Notes under the pieces: model-generated
Told to the model about the DNA's origin: nothing
The model's database searches: none
The model's input: the letters and a program-made list of their open reading frames with translations, nothing else
Source: Cryobacterium arcticum
Lineage (GTDB): Bacteria; Actinomycetota; Actinomycetes; Actinomycetales; Microbacteriaceae
Direction of reading: 5' to 3'
Assembly: GCF_003185895.1 (NCBI RefSeq)
Contig: NZ_QHLY01000012.1
Location: forward strand, 496,001 to 560,000
Length of the DNA: 64,000 nucleotides
Shown: positions 48,168-56,076 of the stretch, piece by piece
How the letters are laid out: each line of letters opens with the position of its first letter
Numbering within the stretch: position 1 is the stretch's first letter
Translations under genes and position numbers: made by a program

Positions 48168-48290
48168 ATGGACGACTTAGAGGACGTCGGCACCCCGAAC
48201 TGCCCTAGGTGTCTCCTGGCGCTGGTGCCCGTCAGTCGAGGAGTCGCCACGTGGTGGCAGTGCCCTCAGTGCGGGCTTAGGAGGCTCTGA
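48168..48290 (+). CDS. 40-residue zinc-ribbon protein
   Basis: ATG 48168 to TGA 48290. Two CPxC knuckles (CPRC at residues 12-15 and CPQC at 32-35) separated by 16 residues, ending CGLRRL, form a compact zinc ribbon. Similar tiny zinc ribbons are usual in mobile elements and phages. It starts just upstream of a membrane-protein gene on the same strand and is too short for most gene finders. Coding status rests on the regular four-cysteine pattern. Confidence 0.5.
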   Translation: MDDLEDVGTPNCPRCLLALVPVSRGVATWWQCPQCGLRRL

Positions 48291-48356
48291 GCGGCAGACG
48301 AGATCTAAGCGTTGACCGGGCGAGGGCGCTCTTGGGATGGCGGTAGCCTTCAGGCC

Positions 48357-49103
48357 ATGACCCTTGCAGTGGAATTGACCGACGTGACGAACTTTTGGAT
48401 CCCCGTTGCTGGGATAGTTCCAACCATCGCAATCGGTCTCATCTTGGAAGCCCGCTTTGGTGCAGCGTCATGGACGCTGGAGAAGCGTTGGACACGGACC
48501 ATTCAGGCACTTGCATGGTTCAGTGCGGCCTTCCTGCTCGTCATAGTAGAGAGCGTGGCCCTTTCCCGGATGAGCCGTCCACCATCGGCGAACGAGGACC
48601 TAACGATCTACGTGCTCGCCCTCCTCTTTGCGTTCATGCTCACAGTCCTGGCACCTGCGGTTGCGTTGTTCAATCGGGGAATTGCTGACACTGACTATCT
48701 AGTGTCACGGTGGTTGCGAAGAAAACTCAGTTTCGCTCGTCGTCGTGAGGTGAATTCCATCGAAAAGGATCTCAACGTTGCGGAAGAACATCTCTTTCAG
48801 GCCTGGCAAGACTTTAGTGCGGGTACGGACGAGCAAGAGCTATCGGTGGATGCGGACCTCAGGGCAGGTCTCATTACCGAGGTCGCTGCCCAGCTTAACT
48901 TTGACGACATTCGAACCGCACGGCGGGTGAACAGCCGCAAGTTTCAAAGCGGAAAGGAGTCTGCTGCCCGACTTCGCGAACGAATTGTTCTGCATAGGGC
49001 AGATTCGAAGTCGAGCAAACTTGGTGACGACGAGTTGGACCAACTGAGACAAGCCATTGCGGGTGTTTCCAGAGGATCCGCCACACGCGTGGATCGGCAA
49101 TAG
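48357..49103 (+). CDS. three-helix membrane protein of unknown function
   Basis: 248 residues from ATG 48357 (MTLAVELTDVTNFW); the frame opens at TTG 48312, but that part lacks support. Helices at about 13-30 (IPVAGIVPTIAIGLIL), 46-66 (IQALAWFSAAFLLVIVESV) and 80-106 (IYVLALLFAFMLTVLAPAVALF), then a charged cytoplasmic helical domain of ~140 residues. No motif recognised. Position next to the integrase is usual for cargo. Confidence 0.55.
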   Translation: MTLAVELTDVTNFWIPVAGIVPTIAIGLILEARFGAASWTLEKRWTRTIQALAWFSAAFLLVIVESVALSRMSRPPSANEDLTIYVLALLFAFMLTVLAPAVALFNRGIADTDYLVSRWLRRKLSFARRREVNSIEKDLNVAEEHLFQAWQDFSAGTDEQELSVDADLRAGLITEVAAQLNFDDIRTARRVNSRKFQSGKESAARLRERIVLHRADSKSSKLGDDELDQLRQAIAGVSRGSATRVDRQ

Positions 49104-49129
49104 GGCGCACCTGGCGTCTTCCGCCCCCG

Positions 49130-50683
49130 CTACGCGTCGTGTTCATCCTGTGGACCGTTGAGGGTCGTGACGACCTTGTGCCAGATGATCACCCGACTGA
49201 GGTCCCGCCCCTTGCCAACGGTCACGTCGATCAGTAACCGCGTCAGTGTTCGTTGCCGGGGGAGTGACAGCTTCTCAAATCGCTGCTTGAGCTGGCTCTT
49301 GACTGCGGCTCCGTCGTCCCACGGCACCAAGCCAGGTGACAACAAGTCGGACTTCATGCCCATGAGTACCTCAGCGCCCACTGATTCCAGCTTGATCTTC
49401 TCAAGCCGGGCTAGGAGTTCTACCTCCTCAGCTTGGAGGCGGACAAGGGTGGGACGTATGTCAGACGCGGTGGCGAGATTGTCCCTGGTGAGTCCGTGCT
49501 GCTCCTTGCGTTGGGTGTCGATGTGGCTGAGGGCTTCTGTGAGCGACGTTGTGTCGTGCCCCGTCCCCGAGACGAGGCTCGTCGGTGCAAGGAAGAGCGA
49601 AGAAACCACCGCTCTGGCCGCTAGTACGTCCACCACACTCGCCTTGATAGACACGCAATGGTTCTCCCAGCAGGAGTATTCCTTGGTCTTGGCAGGGTCG
49701 TTTCGTTGGCGCTGGTACATCTTTCCGTTGCAGACGGAACAGCGAAGGATGCCGGACAAGAGACTAGTTGCGGTTCGTGAAAACGAACTCTTGACCGTTT
49801 TGCGGAGCGACGCAGCGCCCGTGTACTTCTCCCACTGCTCTGGGGTCAAGATGGCGTCCCAATTGCCGGTCCCGACAATTTCGCCCTTGTATCTTGAAAC
49901 CGCTGTGTAGCGTTCATTGGCCAGAACTGAGCGAAGTTGTGTGATTGTCCATGTCTTTGTGGTCATTGCAAGCAATGCCTTAGCCCGTTGATCCTCGTCC
50001 AACTCCGCATCATTTTGGATGTCCTCCACGGTGACGTGCCACGGCCTTCCGCCACCCGGACGGATGCCTCTCTTATTCAGGTCCAGGACTAGGGCATGGC
50101 GGGACTCACCGGTGCTGTAGCGCTCAAATAGGGACCTGAGTTCTTCTGCTTCGGAGGGCACGACGACGGGGATCTTTGTCCCGGGATCCCGGCGGTATCC
50201 GAATGGCCGATGCGAGAAATGCCAAATGCCGTTGGTTGCAGCTGCTTTGAAGGCGGACTTCTGCCGCTCCGTTCGGTGCTCTCCTTCGTAGGTGGCAACT
50301 GAGCCCAAAAGTCCGGCAACCAGCCGACCGGTAGGCGTGCTGAGATCGAGTTCACCGGCCTGGACGGTGAGAATTTTTAGCCCACTAACTTGCGCGACCT
50401 TGGTGATCTCAACCAGATCACTCAGTTTTCTGTAAAGCCTGTCGGCGTGCCAAACGACGATTGTTTCTACAGTTCCGTCCTCAACAAGTTTTAGAAGTCT
50501 GTTGAAGGCGGGGCGCGGTTTCCCGGAGGTGGCGGACATGTCGTTGTCGGTGAACACAAAGTCGTCAGTCACGCTCAGACCATTAACCTCTGCCAGTGCA
50601 CGTGTCTCGGCTAGTTGTCGGTCAACCGCGACCGCATCGCCCGTCTTGTCGAGGGACTGTCTTGTGTAAATAGCTGAGACCAT
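49130..50683 (-). CDS. int: large serine integrase
   Basis: Catalyses site-specific integration and, with a directionality factor, excision. ATG 50683 (MVSAIYTRQSLDK), 517 residues. Catalytic Ser10 in YTRQS, further resolvase-domain motifs (VWHADRLYRKLSDLVEI, GSVATYEGEHRTERQKSAF), the recombinase domain (PFGYRRD ... RRPWHVTVEDIQ-like region), the zinc ribbon LLSGILRCSVCNGKMY ... CVSIKASVVD, and a C-terminal coiled-coil region. It lies beside attR, oriented inward. This kind of enzyme uses short, mostly non-identical sites, explaining why the element has no long terminal repeat. Confidence 0.95.
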   Translation of the reverse strand: MVSAIYTRQSLDKTGDAVAVDRQLAETRALAEVNGLSVTDDFVFTDNDMSATSGKPRPAFNRLLKLVEDGTVETIVVWHADRLYRKLSDLVEITKVAQVSGLKILTVQAGELDLSTPTGRLVAGLLGSVATYEGEHRTERQKSAFKAAATNGIWHFSHRPFGYRRDPGTKIPVVVPSEAEELRSLFERYSTGESRHALVLDLNKRGIRPGGGRPWHVTVEDIQNDAELDEDQRAKALLAMTTKTWTITQLRSVLANERYTAVSRYKGEIVGTGNWDAILTPEQWEKYTGAASLRKTVKSSFSRTATSLLSGILRCSVCNGKMYQRQRNDPAKTKEYSCWENHCVSIKASVVDVLAARAVVSSLFLAPTSLVSGTGHDTTSLTEALSHIDTQRKEQHGLTRDNLATASDIRPTLVRLQAEEVELLARLEKIKLESVGAEVLMGMKSDLLSPGLVPWDDGAAVKSQLKQRFEKLSLPRQRTLTRLLIDVTVGKGRDLSRVIIWHKVVTTLNGPQDEHDA

Positions 50684-50697
50684 ACAAACACTGTACA

Positions 50698-52359
50698 TTG
50701 GTGCATCTCAGGTCGCTCAGCCATCTCACGGCTGTGTCGGGAGCGAACTGCGCCGTGGTGCTCGCGCTCGTGCTGGCCGCCACCGCGGCGCTCGGGCTGG
50801 GGAGGGTGTGGCGACTGGCGGCGGGTTTCGTGGTGCTGGCCGGATTCGTGGTGCTCGTCACGCCGGAGCCCAGCGTGGTGCGGGCGGCGGGGATGGCGAC
50901 CATCGTGCTGCTCTCTGGCGTCCTCGGTAGACCTGGTCGCGGGCTCGCCGCGCTGTCTCTCGCCGGACTCTGCCTGCTCATCGGCGACCCCTGGCTGGCG
51001 CGCAACTACGGTTTCGCGTTATCGGTGCTCGCCACCCTCGGCCTGCTGCTGCTCGCCGGGCCGCTGAGCCGTCGGCTGCGGCGCTGGTTGCCCGCTCCGC
51101 TCGCCCCGGTGCTTGCGATCCCGTTCGCCGCGCAGCTGGCCTGTCAGCCCGTGCTGGTGCTGCTCAGCCCCACGCTGCCGGCGTTCGGGGTGCCGGCGAA
51201 CCTGCTGGCCGCCCCGGCGGCGCCGGTGGCCACCATCGTGGGCCTGGTCGCCTGCCTGTTGCTGCCCGTGTTGCCGGGCCTGGCCATTCCGCTGGTCTGG
51301 CTCGCCTGGCTCCCGGCGACCTGGATCGCCGCGGTCGCCACGGTGACCGCGAGCCTGCCGGGCAGCAGCCTGCCCTGGCTGGGCGGTCCCGGCGGAGTGG
51401 TCCTCACCCTGGCCTGCACGGTGGCGGTGCTCGCCGTGCTCTTGGCCCGGCGACCGGGACGATCAACGCTGGTGCTGCGGGTGGCGAGCACGGCGCTGCT
51501 CTGCGTCACCGTCGGGTCGGTGCTGGGCATCGTCGTGGGCACCGGGCTCGGCCGAGCAGCGGTGTTCCCGTCGACGTGGCAGATCGCGGCCTGCGACATC
51601 GGCCAGGGTGACGCCGTGCTCGTGCGCGGCGGCGGCCGGGTGGCGCTGGTGGACGTCGGACCCGATGCGGCTCTCCTCGCCGAGTGCCTCGACACCCTGG
51701 CCATCGACCACATCGACCTGCTCGTGCTCAGCCACTACGACCTCGACCACATCGGAGGCCTGGACGCCGTCGTGGGGCGCGTCGGCGTGGCCCTGGTCGG
51801 GGTGCCGGAGAACAGCCAGGATGCCGCGCTGCACACCGAACTGGCCGCCGGCGGCGCGGTCGTGCGGGAGGCGGCCAGGGGCGACAGCGGCACCCTCGGC
51901 ACCCTGGCCTGGCAGGTGCTCTGGCCGGTCAGGGGCGGCAGCTCGATGCAGACCGGGAATCCGGGCAGCGTCACCGTATTGTTCGCCGGCGACGGCATCC
52001 GTTCGGTGTTCCTCGGCGACCTCGGCGAGGAGTCGCAGACCGCGCTCCTGGAGGCTGGCCCCATCGGCCGCGTCGACGTGGTCAAGGTCGCCCACCACGG
52101 CTCACGCGACCAGAGCGCCGCCCTCTACGCCGAACTCGATGCCAGCGTCGGCCTGATCTCGGTGGGTGCTGACAACGGTTACGGGCATCCCACCTCGACC
52201 CTGTTGCAGCTCCTCGGCTCCGCCGGTACCCGGGCGGTCAGGACCGACCAGGACGGCCTCGCGGTGGTCGCCCCTGTCGGCGGAGCCCCGCCGAACCAGG
52301 GCCGGGCGACGGGCCAGGACCTCGTGGTCTGGACCGAGAAGGTCGGGGGCGCCGGTTAG
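50698..52359 (+). pseudogene. comEC: comEC 3' part, downstream of the inserted element
   Basis: Open frame of 553 codons; the first five codons are element sequence and host sequence begins within codon 6 (TCG, 50713). It contains SLSHLTAVSGANCAVVLALVL, the membrane channel domain (about ten helices to residue ~290), and the C-terminal metallo-beta-lactamase-like domain with SHYDLDHIGGLD and VKVAHHGSRDQ, which degrades one strand in related proteins. No internal lesion. It probably lacks its own translation start, so no functional channel is expected in the integrated state. Rejoined length would be 859 codons. Confidence 0.92.
50702..50725. other. predicted attR of the comEC element
   Basis: Right element/host junction. 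Element sequence GCATCTCAGG is followed by TC (50713-50714) and then host comEC GCTCAGCCATCTCACGG. It lies 30 bases from the integrase start codon, the normal position for the element's own attachment site. CT two bases downstream is the main alternative core, but it is not at the centre of the dyads. Confidence 0.7.
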
Positions 52360-52385
52360 GCTGGACGGGTAGCGAAGGGAGCCGC

Positions 52386-53444
52386 GTGGCCGCACGAACA
52401 ACCGCATCAGGCCGAACCGGCAAGCCGGCGGCGAAGGCGGGAACCACGAAGGCCGCGGCTGCGAAGATCCCCCAGCTGGCCTGGCATCAGGTGCGGCCGG
52501 CGCCGGTGGTCCTCGTCTCCGGAACCGAAACTTTCCTCGCCGACCGGGCCATCCGCTCGCTGCGCGACTTTCTCAAGCTGGAAGACCCCAGCCTCGAGGT
52601 CAGCGACATCCAGGCCGACAGCTATGCCCCCGGTGAGCTGCTCACCCTGGCCAGCCCGTCGCTGTTCGGTGAGCCCCGGCTGATCCGGGTCAGCTCGGTG
52701 GAGAAGTGCAGCGACACCTTCCTCACCGAAGCGATCGACTACCTGCAGAACCCCGCTGACGACACCTACGTCGTGCTCCGCCACGGCGGGGGAGTGCGCG
52801 GCAAGAAGCTGCTGGACACCATCCGCAGCGGGGTCGGCGGAGCCGTCGAGGTGGTCTGCGCCGAACTGAAGAAAGACTCCGACAAGCATGACTTCGCCAC
52901 GGCGGAGTTCCGCTCGGCCGGCAAGCGGGTCACGCCGAGCGCGCTCCGCTCTCTGGTGGCCGCGTTCTCGGACGACCTGGCCGAGCTCTCCGCCGCGTGC
53001 CAGCAGCTCATCGCCGATACCGGCGCGGAGGTCACCGAGACCACGGTCGACAGGTACTACGGCGGCCGGGTGGAGACGAACGCGTTCAAGGTGGCCGACT
53101 CCGCCATCGCGGGCCGGCTCGGTGAGGCGCTGGTCACCCTGCGCCACGCCCTGGCGTCCGGCGCGGACCCGGTGCCGATCGTGGCCGCCTTCGCCAGCAA
53201 GATCCGCACCATGGCGAAACTCTTCGGTGCGCGTGGCGGGTCGGCCCAACTGGCGTCCACCTTCAGCCTGGCGCCCTGGCAGGTCGAGCGGGCGCAGCGC
53301 GACCTGCGCGGCTGGACCGACGACGGCCTGGCCCGGTGCATCGTGATGCTCGCCGAGACGGATGCGGCGGTGAAGGGTGCCGGGCGCGATCCCGTGTTCG
53401 CGCTCGAACGACTGGTGACCGTGATCGCCCGGCGGGGCGAGTAG
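52386..53444 (+). CDS. holA: DNA polymerase III subunit delta
   Basis: Clamp-loader subunit that opens the sliding clamp. 352 residues from GTG 52386 behind GAAGGGAG. N-terminal basic Ala-rich extension (~30 residues), then VVLVSGTETFLADRAIRSL, SYAPGELLTLASPSLFGEPRLIRV, and the C-terminal collar helices (DSAIAGRLGEALVTLRHALASGADPVPIVAAFASKIRTMAKL). The comEA-comEC-holA-rpsT order is conserved in many Gram-positive bacteria, which supports both this call and the identification of the split comEC. Confidence 0.93.
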   Translation: MAARTTASGRTGKPAAKAGTTKAAAAKIPQLAWHQVRPAPVVLVSGTETFLADRAIRSLRDFLKLEDPSLEVSDIQADSYAPGELLTLASPSLFGEPRLIRVSSVEKCSDTFLTEAIDYLQNPADDTYVVLRHGGGVRGKKLLDTIRSGVGGAVEVVCAELKKDSDKHDFATAEFRSAGKRVTPSALRSLVAAFSDDLAELSAACQQLIADTGAEVTETTVDRYYGGRVETNAFKVADSAIAGRLGEALVTLRHALASGADPVPIVAAFASKIRTMAKLFGARGGSAQLASTFSLAPWQVERAQRDLRGWTDDGLARCIVMLAETDAAVKGAGRDPVFALERLVTVIARRGE

Positions 53445-53460
53445 AACCGGCAATTGCGCG

Positions 53461-54180
53461 TCAGGGCAGGTCGGAAACCGTGACCGCGTTCCGGTTCAGA
53501 TAGATCCAGACGCCGTCGGTGTAGTCGGGATTGCCGCAGACGTCGGCGGTGACCTTGACCGGCAGGATGGTCGCCGATCCGACCAGGTCGTCGTGGGCGG
53601 CCGTCGCGGCGAACGACCCGGGCAGCGAGGGACAATACTCCAGCTGCACCCGGCCATAGAGGTCGGTGAACTGCACCATGATCGATTCGGTCGGGGTGGG
53701 CAGCACGACGGCGAGCAGCACGGCGAGAGCGGCGAGGGCCAGCCCGACGAGGCCGAGCACTCCGCCGACGATTGTCAGCCCGCGCCCCGCAGCTCCGTTG
53801 CGCTGCCGCTGCGGCGCTTCGGCCGGAGCCGGTCCGGCGTCCAGGACGCCCGGATTGTCCGGATTCCACGGCGGCGGGGGCGGCTGCGGTTGGTCGCCGG
53901 CAGTTGCGGTTCCGCTCTCACGGACCGGACCGGCCGGGCCGGACAGGGTGACCGCGAGCAATACGCACGCACCGGCGAGGACCAGCACAAAACCGAGCAG
54001 GCCGGCGAACACCCACGGGCTCAGCCCGGAGTATGCCGACGCCTGCGGGGCGAAGCGCAGCCCCGCGGCGATGACCGCGGCCGCGATCGCCAGCACGGCG
54101 CCCAGGAAACCGGCCTGGCGACGCCAGTCCGGAGCCCGCTCGGCCGTCGGGGAGTCGGGGGATGCCTGTTCGCTCGTCAC
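53461..54180 (-). CDS. membrane protein of unknown function with Pro-rich loop
   Basis: 239 residues from GTG 54180. Helices near 27-45 (GFLGAVLAIAAAVIAAGLRF), 53-75 and 135-163 (GLTIVGGVLGLVGLALAALAVLLAVVL), with a Pro/Gln/Asn-rich cytoplasmic loop (QPQPPPPPWNPDNPG) between the second and third, then a C-terminal exported domain with two Cys (LEYCPSLPG, TADVCGNPD) that could form a disulfide. Function not recognised; convergent with holA. Confidence 0.75.
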   Translation of the reverse strand: MTSEQASPDSPTAERAPDWRRQAGFLGAVLAIAAAVIAAGLRFAPQASAYSGLSPWVFAGLLGFVLVLAGACVLLAVTLSGPAGPVRESGTATAGDQPQPPPPPWNPDNPGVLDAGPAPAEAPQRQRNGAAGRGLTIVGGVLGLVGLALAALAVLLAVVLPTPTESIMVQFTDLYGRVQLEYCPSLPGSFAATAAHDDLVGSATILPVKVTADVCGNPDYTDGVWIYLNRNAVTVSDLP

Positions 54181-54255
54181 GCCGCCACCATAGCCTCGGC
54201 CCGGCAGGTCGGAAAGGTCTTGCCCGGCCGGCCGACGGCGGCGCCCCAGACGCAG

Positions 54256-54281
54256 AAAACCCCCGCCTGCAAGGGCGGGGG
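54256..54281 (-). terminator. terminator of rpsT
   Basis: CCCCCGCC (54260-54267) pairs with GGCGGGGG (54274-54281) with a 6-base loop. Reading the minus strand the hairpin is followed by TTTT, giving an intrinsic terminator 38 bases beyond the rpsT stop. Confidence 0.8.
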
Positions 54282-54318
54282 TGAGTCTGTGGTGCTGTGC
54301 AGCTGTGCTGCAGCTGGA

Positions 54319-54579
54319 TTACAGGGCGTTGACAGCCTTGGCGATCGCGGACTTCTTGTTCGCGGCCTGGTTCTGGTGGATGACGCCCTTGCTGACGGCC
54401 TTGTCGAGCTTCTTGGAAGCAACGGCGAGGCTGGCGACAGCCTTGTCCTTGTCACCAGCGGTGACGGCCAGGCGGGTGGCCCGGATAGCGGTCTTGAACT
54501 CGCTCTTGACCGCCTTGTTGCGCTCCTGCGACTTCTTGTTCGTGAGGATCCGCTTGATCTGCGACTTGATGTTTGCCAC
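54319..54579 (-). CDS. rpsT: 30S ribosomal protein S20
   Basis: Binds the 5' and 3' domains of 16S rRNA in the small subunit. 86 residues from GTG 54579 ([21 protein letters not shown]), helical and Lys/Ala-rich, with the typical [25 protein letters not shown]-terminus. Monocistronic with its own terminator. Its position after holA is widely conserved. Confidence 0.97.
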   Translation of the reverse strand: MANIKSQIKRILTNKKSQERNKAVKSEFKTAIRATRLAVTAGDKDKAVASLAVASKKLDKAVSKGVIHQNQAANKKSAIAKAVNAL

Positions 54580-54697
54580 GTTTTTACGCTTTCGTTAGGT
54601 TCTTGTTCGGATGGGCCGCTCGGTGATAGAGGGCACCGTGCGGCGAAAATCGTGTGGGGTGGGACCCAACACGCAAGCCAACAGGCAACGATACCAG

Positions 54698-55453
54698 CTA
54701 TCGGGGCTCTCCGTTGACCGACTTCACGGCCGGGAAGGCCGGATCGCCTTCAACCAGGGTGATGATCCGCCTGAGAACCCTATCGAACCTGTCCGGCCGG
54801 TGCAGGCTGACCAGATGGCTGGCACGGGGGACTATGACCAGCGTGCCGTGCCTGGCCGCCTTCAGGAACCGGTTCTGGTGCAGTCTGAAGTGGTCGAAGG
54901 CGCCGTTGACCAGCCAGACCCGGCCGGGATACGCCCGCAGGTCTGCCAGCGGCGTCAACCGGCCGGTCTCGGCCAGACCCGCTGCCATCACGTCCAGGGC
55001 CACCCCGCCGGCCAGCACATCCGTCACCCCGGCCGGCGGCAGGGTGCGCCGCACCAGGAAGGTGTGCAGGCCCAGGCCGCGGTCGGGCAGCCGGTGGATG
55101 AGCCCGGCCAGGGCTCGGTAGCCGGTCAGGCCGGGGCCGGACGGCACGAATGACGAACTGGCGGCGACGAGACCGAGCACGCGGTCGGGCCGCCTGGCGG
55201 CGTAAGCGATGGCGTAGTAGCCGCCGAGGGAGAGGCCGACCAGCAGCACCGGGCCGCCCAGGCTGTCGACCCCCGCGTCGATCGCGGCCAGGGCGCCCTC
55301 CACGGTGAATGCCTCGTGCAGGCGGGAACCGTGCCCGGGCAGGTCGACGGCCAGCACCGGGTGGCCCGCGGCGGTGAGCATCTCCTGCTGATGCCGCCAC
55401 ATGCTGGCCGAGGTGCGGATGCCGTGCACCAGCAGTACCGGGACGGGCATCAT
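54698..55453 (-). CDS. alpha/beta-hydrolase
   Basis: 251 residues from ATG 55453. Oxyanion VLLVHGIRTSASMW, nucleophile elbow GLSLGG (Ser), and catalytic Asp/His candidates in NGAFDHFRL and RASHLVSLHRPD. Substrate unknown. Its ATG overlaps the response-regulator stop as ATGA, so it is the third gene of a sensor-kinase/regulator/hydrolase operon, which suggests a role in the response this system controls. Confidence 0.88.
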   Translation of the reverse strand: MMPVPVLLVHGIRTSASMWRHQQEMLTAAGHPVLAVDLPGHGSRLHEAFTVEGALAAIDAGVDSLGGPVLLVGLSLGGYYAIAYAARRPDRVLGLVAASSSFVPSGPGLTGYRALAGLIHRLPDRGLGLHTFLVRRTLPPAGVTDVLAGGVALDVMAAGLAETGRLTPLADLRAYPGRVWLVNGAFDHFRLHQNRFLKAARHGTLVIVPRASHLVSLHRPDRFDRVLRRIITLVEGDPAFPAVKSVNGEPR

Positions 55454-56076
55454 GATCCCCGGATCGTGCCGGAGGCCCTGGCGCTGGCGACCGCCGAGGT
55501 GCGTGAGCTCACCCCGAGCTTGCCGAAGATGTGCACGAGGTGCGATTTCACCGTCGCCTCGCTGAGGAAGAGGTCCTGGCCGATCTGCCGGTTGGACCGG
55601 CCGGCCGCCACGAGTCCGAGTACCTCCACCTCGCGCGGAGACAACCGGCCCTCCGGCACCCGGGACCTGTCGGCCAACCGGGTCACGATCGCCGGCGCCA
55701 GGGCGCTCTGGCCTGCCGCCGCCGCGCGCACGGCCGCGATCAATTCGGCGGGCGGGGCGTCTTTGAGCAGGTAGCCGCTGGCGCCGGCTTCGATGGCACC
55801 GAGGATGTCGGCGTCGGTGTCGTAGTTGGTCAGGATCAGCACCCGCGGGGCCCCGGCCACCGCGCGCACGCGCCGGGTGGCTTCGGCGCCCTGCATGGCG
55901 CCGCCGAACTGGAGGTCCATCAGGACCACGTCCACCTCGCCGGCGGCCGCCAGTGACACGGCGTCCTCCGCGGTACCGGCCTCGAGCACGACCCGGAGGT
56001 CGGGCTCTGCGCCCAGCAATGCGCGCAGCCCGGCGCGTACCACCGGGTGGTCGTCGGCCAGCAGCAACCGGATCAC
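55450..56076 (-). CDS. NarL/FixJ-type two-component response regulator
   Basis: 208 residues: receiver domain with Asp8/Asp9 and phospho-acceptor Asp54 (VVLMDLQF), LTNYDTDADILGAIEAGASGYLLKD, and a LuxR-type helix-turn-helix (LSPREVEVLGLVAAGRSNRQIGQDLFLSEATVKSHLVHIFGKLGVSSRTSAVASA). Overlaps its kinase gene and the hydrolase gene by four bases on each side. Confidence 0.94.
   Translation of the reverse strand: MIRLLLADDHPVVRAGLRALLGAEPDLRVVLEAGTAEDAVSLAAAGEVDVVLMDLQFGGAMQGAEATRRVRAVAGAPRVLILTNYDTDADILGAIEAGASGYLLKDAPPAELIAAVRAAAAGQSALAPAIVTRLADRSRVPEGRLSPREVEVLGLVAAGRSNRQIGQDLFLSEATVKSHLVHIFGKLGVSSRTSAVASARASGTIRGS

Larger units (their letters stand above)
41318..50712. mobile_element. 9,395-bp integrative element in comEC with serine integrase and rolling-circle Rep
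   Basis: Lies exactly between two halves of comEC. Its base composition is visibly lower in GC than both flanks, codon use changes, and start sites gain strong AAGGAGG motifs. Content in order: unknown protein (-), hairpin, Rep (+), a five-gene ATGA-linked operon (+), a two-helix membrane protein (-), a small serine resolvase (+), a Fic protein (-), a 40-residue zinc ribbon (+), a membrane protein (+) and the large serine integrase (-). No capsid, tail, portal, large terminase, relaxase or FtsK gene is seen. Integration in the opposite host strand by a serine integrase fits the absence of long direct repeats at the ends. Confidence 0.92.

Noticed and set aside
41318..50712. A complete prophage
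   Set aside because: No capsid, portal, tail, lysis or large terminase gene can be seen in 9.4 kb, and the length is too short for a tailed phage.
41318..50712. Transposon insertion with terminal inverted repeats and target duplication
   Set aside because: No long matching ends or target-site duplication are visible; the recombinase is a large serine integrase, which needs neither.
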